Shown: positions 16,414-23,794 of the stretch, piece after piece | Position numbering within the stretch: position 1 is the stretch's first letter | How the letters are laid out: each line of letters opens with the position of its first letter | Origin: Granulimonas faecalis | GTDB lineage: Bacteria; Actinomycetota; Coriobacteriia; Coriobacteriales; Atopobiaceae | Direction of reading: 5' to 3' | NCBI RefSeq assembly: GCF_022834715.1 | Contig: NZ_BQKC01000001.1 | Span: forward strand, 1,338,501-1,402,500 | Length of the DNA stretch: 64,000 bases | Notes under the pieces: generated by a model | The model's input: only the letters and a program-made list of their open reading frames with translations | What the model was told of the DNA's origin: nothing | Databases searched by the model: none | Translations under genes and position numbers: made by a program

Positions 16414-17514
16414 ATGACCGTCAGGATCCCGTTGCGCGCAGTTGCCGTGGCCCTTGGGATGTGCCTCTGCCTGGGGCTGGCGGCCTGCCCCGCCCCGTCG
16501 GAGCCGCCCGTCAGCCAGGACCCCGCCGAGGATGCCCCTGCCGCCGCGCCCGCGGAAGACGGGGACGCCCACACACAGGAAGACAGGGAGACCCGGGACG
16601 CGGCGCCCTCCGTCACCGGGGAGCTCCGCGTGGAGGGGAGCCGCCTTGTGGGCGAGGACGGCCGGCCGGTGCAGCTGCGGGGCGTGAGCACCCACGGCCT
16701 GGCCTGGTACCCCGACTATGTGAACGAGACCCTTTTCAAGGAGCTCCGGAGCGACTGGGGCGCCAGCGTGGTGCGCCTGGCGATGTACACCGAGGAGAGC
16801 GGCGGCTACTGCACCGACGGCGACCAGGGGCGGCTGGAGGACCTCGTGGCGGCGGGCGTGGAGGCGGCCGCCGAGGCGGACCTCTACGCCATCGTGGACT
16901 GGCACGTGCTCTCCGAGGGCGACCCCAACGCCCACCTGGACGAGGCCAAGGACTTCTTTGGGAGGATGGCCGAGCGGCTGGGGGACCGCCCCAACGTGAT
17001 CTACGAGATCTGCAACGAGCCCAACGGCGACACCTCGTGGGACGACGTGAGGCGCTACGCCAACGAGGTGATCCCGGTCATACGCGAGCACGCGCCCGGC
17101 GCGGTGGTGATCGTGGGCACGCCCACGTGGTCCCAGGAGGTGGACAAGGCCGCCGCCGAGCCCCTGGCCTTTGACAACGTGATGTACGCGCTGCACTTCT
17201 ACGCCGCCGCCCACCAGCAGGACCTGCGCGACCGGCTGCAGACGGTCGTGGAGGCGGGGCTGCCGGTGTTTGTGAGCGAGTTCGGCGTGTGCGACGCCAG
17301 CGGGTCGGGGGCGGTGGACCTGGCGTCGGCCGACGCGTGGGTGGACCTCATGGACTCCCTCGACGTGAGCTTCGTGTGCTGGAACCTGTCGAACAAGGAC
17401 GAGTCGTCGGCGCTGTTCAAGGCGGGATGCGCCAAGACCAGCGGCTTTGAGAGGGAGGACCTCTCCGCAGAGGGCCAGTGGCTCTGGGAGGTGCTCCACG
17501 GGGAGCGGGAGTGA
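16414..17514 (+). CDS. GH5 family glycoside hydrolase, lipoprotein (endoglucanase-like)
   Basis: Likely cleaves beta-glucans or related polysaccharides outside the cell. The 366-residue protein has a lipoprotein signal ending LGLAAC (Cys about residue 25), a Pro/Ala/Asp-rich linker, then a TIM-barrel domain: VQLRGVSTHGLAWYP, VVRLAMYTEE, YAIVDWHVLSEGDPN, VIYEICNEPNGD (acid/base Glu), VMYALHFYAA and PVFVSEFGVCD (nucleophile Glu). These are the GH5 subfamily 2 hallmarks. The start follows GAGAGGAGCGCC. No carbohydrate-binding module is attached. It converges with the EcsC-like gene, only seven bases away. Confidence 0.9.
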   Translation: MTVRIPLRAVAVALGMCLCLGLAACPAPSEPPVSQDPAEDAPAAAPAEDGDAHTQEDRETRDAAPSVTGELRVEGSRLVGEDGRPVQLRGVSTHGLAWYPDYVNETLFKELRSDWGASVVRLAMYTEESGGYCTDGDQGRLEDLVAAGVEAAAEADLYAIVDWHVLSEGDPNAHLDEAKDFFGRMAERLGDRPNVIYEICNEPNGDTSWDDVRRYANEVIPVIREHAPGAVVIVGTPTWSQEVDKAAAEPLAFDNVMYALHFYAAAHQQDLRDRLQTVVEAGLPVFVSEFGVCDASGSGAVDLASADAWVDLMDSLDVSFVCWNLSNKDESSALFKAGCAKTSGFEREDLSAEGQWLWEVLHGERE

Positions 17515-17521
17515 GGGATGG

Positions 17522-18661
17522 CTACTCTTCCTCAGCCGCCTCGTCCTCCTCGACGACCACCTCGGGCACCGGCTGGGCCTGGGGGAGTTTCTTGAGCTGG
17601 TCGAGGAGCTTGCCCGACTCGTTCTTGAGCGTCACGAAGGTCATGGCGCCGCTCACCACGCCGCCCACCAAGGGGACGACATTGCCCACGGCCTTGCCCA
17701 CGCCTACCTTCGTCACCTTCACCCCGATGGCCCTCAGCACGGACTTGAGGACCGGGTACCACGTCGTCTTGGTGAGCGCGGCCCTGGCGACGTTCTTCGC
17801 CACGGCCCTGCCGGCACTGTTCGCAAAGGCCTTGAGGCCCGCGGCAGCGGAGCCGACCCCGACCATCACGCCGAAGAAGAACGCGAGCTTGGCGAGGGTC
17901 TCGTCATCGGTGTCGTCCACGTCTTCGAGGAAGTCGTCCCAACCGTAGAGATAGGCGACCTTCTGCATGATGCGGAAGGCATGCACGTAGTACTGGGTGA
18001 TGTCGGCGGGGATGGTGCCCACCATGGCAAGGCCTCCCGGCAGGCCGGCGGCAAAGGACATCCACGAAGACTTGTTGGTCTCGAGCACGATGGACTCACG
18101 AGCGATGGCGTCGAGCACCTCGGGGTCTACCCCCGCCACGGCTGGACGCTCCGCAATGGCAAGGTCCACCTGGGTCTCGGAGAGGCCCTTCTTCAGAAGC
18201 TCCTGACGGAGGAAGGCGGCGCGGTCGATCTTCACGCCGCGCAGGCGGATAGCCTTGAGCAGGAACTTCTTGGCAAACTCCTCAGCCTCGCGATCCTGCT
18301 GATCCATGGCGTCGCGAACCTCGTCGTCCACGAACGCGGGGCCCGCGGAGACTCCGGCGTCGGGGGTCTCGGCCTCGGAGGCCTCCTCGAACTCAAGCTC
18401 CTCGAGGAGGTCGGCCATCTCCTCGTTGGCCTCCTCGTACTCCACGGGGTCGGCCTCCTGATCTTGGTTGAACCCCTTGAGGAAACCCTCGGCCGCGCCC
18501 GTCACCCCCGCCCCGATACGACCGGCGGTGTCGCCGATGGCGGCACCGGCCTCACCCAGGGCGGCACCGGCGTTGTCGGCGAGCTGCTGGGCGTTGTCGA
18601 CAAGACCCTTGACGTCGATGTTCTGCAGGCTTTTGAGAAAGGACTTCATGGGATCGGCCAT
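17522..18661 (-). CDS. EcsC-like membrane-associated protein
   Basis: Function unknown. The 379-residue protein has an Ala/Gly-rich N-terminus with amphipathic repeats (DNAQQLADNAGAALGEAGAAIGDTAG), a strongly acidic stretch, and then a domain with AGLPGGLAMVGTIPADITQYYVHAFRIMQKVAYLYGW and NVVPLVGGVVSGAMTFVTLK, the pattern of EcsC-type proteins. The tail is acidic (VVVEEDEAAEEE). Two or three hydrophobic stretches fit peripheral or partial membrane insertion. The start follows AAGGAACAGCC. I am fairly unsure of the family. Confidence 0.55.
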   Translation of the reverse strand: MADPMKSFLKSLQNIDVKGLVDNAQQLADNAGAALGEAGAAIGDTAGRIGAGVTGAAEGFLKGFNQDQEADPVEYEEANEEMADLLEELEFEEASEAETPDAGVSAGPAFVDDEVRDAMDQQDREAEEFAKKFLLKAIRLRGVKIDRAAFLRQELLKKGLSETQVDLAIAERPAVAGVDPEVLDAIARESIVLETNKSSWMSFAAGLPGGLAMVGTIPADITQYYVHAFRIMQKVAYLYGWDDFLEDVDDTDDETLAKLAFFFGVMVGVGSAAAGLKAFANSAGRAVAKNVARAALTKTTWYPVLKSVLRAIGVKVTKVGVGKAVGNVVPLVGGVVSGAMTFVTLKNESGKLLDQLKKLPQAQPVPEVVVEEDEAAEEE

Positions 18662-18811
18662 GGCTGTTCCTTAACTGTTGGAGAGATATCTGAACGATGA
18701 CTGATAATTTATCACCCCTGCCCCAGACCGTTCAAGGCCGAGGAAACCTCTCCCAGCACGAACGGCCCTCGCCGATCTGACAGCAAGAGTGCCCGGCCAA
18801 GGTGACGACGG

Positions 18812-20122
18812 CTAGGCGCCCAGCGTCGCCACCGGGATCACGTACACGCCGTCGTCGCGGCGGTACGCCACGGAGCCCCGGCCCACCACCACCGCCATGA
18901 ACGCCGGCTCCAGGTTCCGGGCCGCGCCGTTGGCCAACACTTTCTTGCGCAGGCGGAGGAGGTTGCGAGCGCCGTCGTCGGCCTTGAGGTCGCTCAGCTT
19001 CACCTCGATGGCACCCCAGGCACCGGCGCTCTCCACGATGAAGTCGACCTCGAGGCCTTTCTCGTCCCGGTAGTAGGAGAGCCGGTTCCCCAGCCCGCGA
19101 TAGGTGGACAGGAAGACCAGGAGGTCTCTCGCCACCAGGTTCTCAAAGAGCAGGCCGAGCGTCTGCATGTCCCTCAGGAGGGTCGAGGGCGTGGCCCCGA
19201 GCAGCGCCGCAGGCAGGGAGGGGTCCGTGAAGTAGCGCTTAGGCTTGACCCTCACGCGCGTCTTCGCACGCAGCGGCGGCTCCCAACCCGCGACGTCGTC
19301 GAGCAGGTACAGGCGCTTGAACAGGGACACGTAGTGCTCCACCGTCGTGCGTGCGAGCCCGTCGGACCCCAGCCCGGAATCCTTGACGAGCGTGTTGACC
19401 GTCGCGGCCTGGGAGACGTTGAGGGAGAGCGCACGCAGGAGCGACTCCGCCTGCTCGACGGAACGCCCCTCTGAGAACACCCGCTCGTCCAGCACGGCCC
19501 TCAGGTACTGGGGCGCGGTCTCGAGGGCGACGTCCTCGGACAGCCCGAGGTTGGAGGGCCATCCCCCACGGCAGCACCACCGGGCGACGTCCTCGACCGA
19601 GGTGTCGCTCCTGCAGGGGTCGAGCCCCTCCCCACCGAGGAGCCTCGCAAGGCTCACCTGACCGGTGGAGTCCCCCGTCTCCACAAGGGTCATCGGCCTC
19701 ATGGCAAGCCTTGCGATGCGACCGGCACCGCTGTGGCTGATGAGTCCACGCTGCTGAGGAGAAAGGCCGCACGATCCCGTGAGCATGAACAGACCGCGCT
19801 CCCCCGCCTCGTCGTCCACGGCCCGCCGGGCGGCGTCCCAGACCTGGGGCACCTCCTGCCACTCGTCCACCAGGTGGGGCCGTTCCCCCAAGAGGGCCAA
19901 CCGGGGGTCCGTCTGCGCGGCCGCGCGCTCCCCCGGCGCGTCGAGACGAGAGGCGCTCCGGGAGCGGGTCAACGCCGTCCACGTCTTGCCGCACCATTTG
20001 GGCCCGGTGACCTCGACACATCCAAAGGACTCCAACAGTGTGTCCAGCCGCGCCTCCACGAGCCTGGGGCGATAGCCCTGCGGGACGAGGAAACCGCTTG
20101 CCGCCCGATCGTTGCTTGGCAT
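18812..20122 (-). CDS. AAA_14/DUF4143 ATPase
   Basis: An ATPase with a C-terminal nuclease-like fold, of the large group of accessory ATPases common in anaerobes. The 436-residue product has a P-loop GPKWCGKTWT (residues ~40-49), the Walker B region HLVDEWQEVPQVWD, an arginine-finger region and a winged-helix segment (VNTLVKDSGLGSDGLARTTV). The DUF4143 domain contains GLEVDFIVE and WGAIEVKLS, the E-D-ExK pattern of a PD-(D/E)XK fold. The physiological role of the family is unresolved; toxin-antitoxin and regulatory roles have been suggested. Five 23-bp repeats lie upstream. Confidence 0.85.
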   Translation of the reverse strand: MPSNDRAASGFLVPQGYRPRLVEARLDTLLESFGCVEVTGPKWCGKTWTALTRSRSASRLDAPGERAAAQTDPRLALLGERPHLVDEWQEVPQVWDAARRAVDDEAGERGLFMLTGSCGLSPQQRGLISHSGAGRIARLAMRPMTLVETGDSTGQVSLARLLGGEGLDPCRSDTSVEDVARWCCRGGWPSNLGLSEDVALETAPQYLRAVLDERVFSEGRSVEQAESLLRALSLNVSQAATVNTLVKDSGLGSDGLARTTVEHYVSLFKRLYLLDDVAGWEPPLRAKTRVRVKPKRYFTDPSLPAALLGATPSTLLRDMQTLGLLFENLVARDLLVFLSTYRGLGNRLSYYRDEKGLEVDFIVESAGAWGAIEVKLSDLKADDGARNLLRLRKKVLANGAARNLEPAFMAVVVGRGSVAYRRDDGVYVIPVATLGA

Positions 20123-20183
20123 GATGGTCGTCCCCTATCCCACACGACTTTACCGACAAAAGCGCTGTTCAGAAGTGCTATTT

Positions 20184-20292
20184 ACAAAATACGCCCTTTT
20201 CTGAATACATTTTACGCCATTTTGTTACAGCAAAATACTCCCTTCTCGCACAGCAAAATACGCCGTTTTGAGACTGCAAATTACGCCGTTTG
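20184..20292. repeat. five 23-bp iterons upstream of the AAA/DUF4143 gene
   Basis: AT-rich copies close to GCAAAATACGCCGTTTT begin at about 20184, 20207, 20230, 20253 and 20276, a steady 23-base step. The first ends up about 60 bases before the ATPase start. They stand out as AT-rich in a GC-rich genome and could be binding sites for the ATPase itself or its regulator. Confidence 0.8.
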
Positions 20293-20322
20293 CGCCTGGG
20301 GCGGCAAGCACGGGCAGCAAGA

Positions 20323-20356
20323 GAACGGGGCCCGCTCCTGAGAGCGGGCCCCGTTC
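20323..20356 (-). terminator. hairpin after the DUF499 gene
   Basis: GAACGGGGCCCGCTC pairs fully with GAGCGGGCCCCGTTC around four bases, about 48 bases beyond the stop codon of the DUF499 gene. The T tract is weak (TTCTCTT). Confidence 0.65.
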
Positions 20357-20403
20357 CCGTAGACCATGGGACAGCCAAAACACCCGGCCAAACTGGCCGG
20401 CCG

Positions 20404-23400
20404 CTACTCCTCAAACTGCCCCGAGTATCCCAGCGTGTTGCAGTTCTCACGCACCGTCCGCTGGGTGTCGCCGTCAAAGCCGGCGCCGTTCTCGGCAGAA
20501 AGGGACAGGTGCAGGCGCACCCTGGTGCCATCGGCAAGCCTCAGCGGGTCCACGATCTCTGCGAGCACGGTGTCCAGCTCCATCACACCGTTGACGGGGT
20601 CCAGCTCCATATCAAGATAGAACCCGCTGAGAAGCGTCTCCGTGGGCCCGTCCCCCTGGGAGGGCGCGTCTCCGCCCTCACCGCCGTGGGGGCCGACGGT
20701 CCCCGGCTCCACCGGCATGTCACCGGGGCCGTCATCCACCTTCTCGGCCTCGCGCTCGGCGATGACCCGACTCGCCACGTCGGGCCTCACCAGCACATCC
20801 GTCGTGTAGACGCTCCGGCGCTCCCCCAGGGTGAGATTGACGTACTCGCCGTCCTCCACGCCGCTGGCAACGCCCCAGAAGGAGTCCGCGGCGCACCCCT
20901 CCTCTATGCAGCGCAGCAGCACGTCGCGGTCGGCCAGGCGCGGCAGGTACGTGTAGCGGCAGAACATGTTCCACAGCTCGCTCACGCCCACCTCGTCCCT
21001 GCCGTCCCACAGGAGTCGGCCGAGTTCCATGGACAACAGCATGGGGGCCCAGCGCTCCACGAGGGACTCGTCGCTCCTCAGCCGCGCCAGGCAACCGGGC
21101 ACCACGCCGTCCACGGCGTTGATGCGCACGTCGTCAAACTCGAGGTCGGAGCCTCCCCCCTCCACGGTGGACGAGGGGACCAGCAGGTGGCACCACGCCT
21201 CGCGGATGGCCGACTGAAGATCCGCCTGCGACCCCTTGATGCCCTCGGCCACCTCCCGCTGCTGGCTGCGGTCCAGGTTGAGGAGCTCTGAGTCGGCCTC
21301 GATGCCCCTCCAGGCGATCAGGCGCTTGGCGCGCTCCCGCAGGTCGCTCCTTCGGCGCGACTCGCAGGCGCAGAACACCAGCATGTTGCGGTTGGTGCGC
21401 GGCGCCTCCCCGCGGTTGTAGAGGTAGTCCCGCGCGCAGGACGCCGCGTCACCGTCGAACCCGGTGGCCCCCACGCCGTGGTCCACGCCGAGCACCACCA
21501 GGCGCACCTGCTCCTCGTCGGGCACGTCCGCCGAGCGCAGCGGCCACACCTGCACGCATCCCAGGGGGTCCACACCCTTCATCTGCCGCTGCATCTGGGC
21601 CCGCAGGGCGTCGTCCGCCTCCGGGTCACCGACCTGGCCCATGCGGTCGGCCACGGTCTTTAGCAGGGACGGCCGGGTGTCAAACCAATAGCGGACGCCC
21701 TGGGTGTCCTCGTACAGGTACTGGGAGCTCCCCTTGAGCCGCACCAGGGCGTCCACGAACACGGGGACGTTGTCACCGGGCTGGATGCAGCCCAGAAGGA
21801 TCTGCTTTCGGTCGAGGCCGCGCACGTTCTGGGCCGCCACATCCGGCGCACTGCCGAGGAACACCGTACGGGCCACGCGGCGACCCGCCTGGAACTGACC
21901 GTAACGGGCCTCGCGTTGGTCGAGCAGCAGGGGCTCGGAGCCCTCGCCGTCCACCTCGGCGTCGACCACGGCATTCCAGCTGTCGGGAAGGTACCGCGTG
22001 ATCTCGTCGCGGGTGACGGCGTCGTAGAGGGGCAGGGACCCCGGCAGGATCATGGGGGACCTGTCCCCCACCAGCCACAGCTGATAGATGACGCTGGCCA
22101 TGAAGCGCAGGACGCCGCGGGTGCGCTGGAAGCCCGGGAGGGTGGTCCAGTCCTCGTAGAGACGGTCGTAGACCTCCGGGTGCACCGGGTAGCAGGCCGC
22201 AAGGCGCCGCTCGTAGTCGGCCTCCTTCGCCTCCACCGGGAACTCCCCGGCGTTGTCATGGTAGAGGGCGCCAAAGGCCTCGCATACGCGGTCCCGGGCG
22301 TCGGTGTCTTCCACCGGCAGGAAGAGCCTCCGCGACACGATCTCAAAGCCCTCGTCCTTGGTCACGGGCTTCCAGATGCTCTCCATGCGCCCAAAGGTGT
22401 GCTCGATGGCCTCGAGGGCCAGCTGGCCGGCCTCGCCGCCGATCTCGCGCTCGGACTCCGGGATGGAGGCCACCACGAGGGAGGAACGGCTGGCACGGGC
22501 CGCCTCGGTGAGCTCCTGCACGAAGGTGATGAAGTTGTCGAAGGACCCCGCCTTGAGGCCGTCCACGCCGTAGAGCTTCTTGGCATAGGCCACGAGCTCG
22601 TCGAGGAGCACGAGGCAGGAGCCGCAGTCGTCCATCACCTGGCGGAGCGCCTCGCTGCCCGGCGAGACGTGCTTCTTGTCGGCCTCCCTCACCAGGTTGT
22701 AGAGCTCGGGCTTTCCCGCGGATGAGGCCAGCTGGCAGACGATCTCGCCCCAGAGGGTGTTGACCGTGACGCCGGGCATGGTCTGCGGGCGGGAGGATTT
22801 GGCCGGGTTCAGTGCCGTGCCCACCACGCAGGCCACATGGACCTTGGGCACGCGGAAGACCCCTGCCGCCTCAAAGACCGACTCGAGCTGCTCCCTGGTG
22901 CGCGGGGTGTCCCCGAGCACCGTGCCGCTCTTCATGAGGTGGTAGAGGGCCAGCATGGAGTGGGTCTTGCCGCCGCCGAAGGCGGTCTTGAGCTGAATCA
23001 CGGGCTCGCCGCTGCCGCCGGCCACCCGGGAGAGGGCCTGGGAGAGCAGCCCCTGCATGCCGGCGGTCACGTAGGTGCGGCCGAAGAACTCCACGGGGTC
23101 CTGGTACTCGCTCTGGGCCGTACCGGCCGCCACCTGGGCGAGGTCCGCGGCAAACTCCGCCTTGCGGTAGACGCCGCGGGTGACGTCGGCCTGGGGGCTC
23201 ACCACGTCGCGCCACGAGGGAAGGGCCTCCGCCGGGAGGGTCTCGGCCAAGGCCCGCTGCTTCTTGGTGAGATGAACGTCCGCCGCCTCGACCGACCGGG
23301 CGGCCACGGACCCGTCCTCGGAGCCGTAGCGAACCACCCGCATGAGCTTGCGGATCTTCTCGGCCTCCTCGCGGTCGTCGAAGGACTCCAGCAGCAGGGC

Positions 23401-23784
23401 CATGGTCTCGAGGCCGCGGGCGGCCTGGTCGTTCGTCATGTCCTGGCGGCCGCGGTGCGTCACGGCGTTACGCAGCTCGATGAGCTCATTCACCCACGTA
23501 CGCGCACTTTTGACCAGCTGGGCCTTGAAGGCCTCCCTCCAGTTGACGTCGATGAGCCTCAGGGAGGCGGTGACGTCCAGAGAGTTCACGAGGTCCATGA
23601 ACGTGCCCTCCCGCGGCAGGTTCATGCGCTGGTTCTCAAAGAGCCGGTCGTACACGCCGGTGCGCCACCAGTCCGAGACGCCGTAGACGTCCTTGAGGCG
23701 GATGCACACGTAGTCGGCCAGGGGGTCGAGCAGGAGGTCGAAGCCCTTGTTGAGATAGTCATGGTTGCTCATGGAATCCGGCAT
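20404..23784 (-). CDS. DUF499 ATPase of the defence island
   Basis: A 1,126-residue P-loop ATPase. Walker A is FGGGKTHSM (about residue 300) and Walker B is SCLVLLDELVAYAKKLYG. An N-terminal all-alpha region contains NELIELRNAVTHRG, an R-x4-6-H-like motif of HEPN/Swt1 type. The C-terminus is a separate small domain joined by a Gly/Pro/Asp linker. DUF499 proteins are regularly next to DUF1156 methyltransferases and are associated with phage defence; the exact job is not known. The start follows AAGGAGGACGTC, ten bases after the methyltransferase stop, so they are co-transcribed. Confidence 0.88.
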   Translation of the reverse strand: MPDSMSNHDYLNKGFDLLLDPLADYVCIRLKDVYGVSDWWRTGVYDRLFENQRMNLPREGTFMDLVNSLDVTASLRLIDVNWREAFKAQLVKSARTWVNELIELRNAVTHRGRQDMTNDQAARGLETMALLLESFDDREEAEKIRKLMRVVRYGSEDGSVAARSVEAADVHLTKKQRALAETLPAEALPSWRDVVSPQADVTRGVYRKAEFAADLAQVAAGTAQSEYQDPVEFFGRTYVTAGMQGLLSQALSRVAGGSGEPVIQLKTAFGGGKTHSMLALYHLMKSGTVLGDTPRTREQLESVFEAAGVFRVPKVHVACVVGTALNPAKSSRPQTMPGVTVNTLWGEIVCQLASSAGKPELYNLVREADKKHVSPGSEALRQVMDDCGSCLVLLDELVAYAKKLYGVDGLKAGSFDNFITFVQELTEAARASRSSLVVASIPESEREIGGEAGQLALEAIEHTFGRMESIWKPVTKDEGFEIVSRRLFLPVEDTDARDRVCEAFGALYHDNAGEFPVEAKEADYERRLAACYPVHPEVYDRLYEDWTTLPGFQRTRGVLRFMASVIYQLWLVGDRSPMILPGSLPLYDAVTRDEITRYLPDSWNAVVDAEVDGEGSEPLLLDQREARYGQFQAGRRVARTVFLGSAPDVAAQNVRGLDRKQILLGCIQPGDNVPVFVDALVRLKGSSQYLYEDTQGVRYWFDTRPSLLKTVADRMGQVGDPEADDALRAQMQRQMKGVDPLGCVQVWPLRSADVPDEEQVRLVVLGVDHGVGATGFDGDAASCARDYLYNRGEAPRTNRNMLVFCACESRRRSDLRERAKRLIAWRGIEADSELLNLDRSQQREVAEGIKGSQADLQSAIREAWCHLLVPSSTVEGGGSDLEFDDVRINAVDGVVPGCLARLRSDESLVERWAPMLLSMELGRLLWDGRDEVGVSELWNMFCRYTYLPRLADRDVLLRCIEEGCAADSFWGVASGVEDGEYVNLTLGERRSVYTTDVLVRPDVASRVIAEREAEKVDDGPGDMPVEPGTVGPHGGEGGDAPSQGDGPTETLLSGFYLDMELDPVNGVMELDTVLAEIVDPLRLADGTRVRLHLSLSAENGAGFDGDTQRTVRENCNTLGYSGQFEE

Positions 23785-23794
23785 GACGTCCTCC

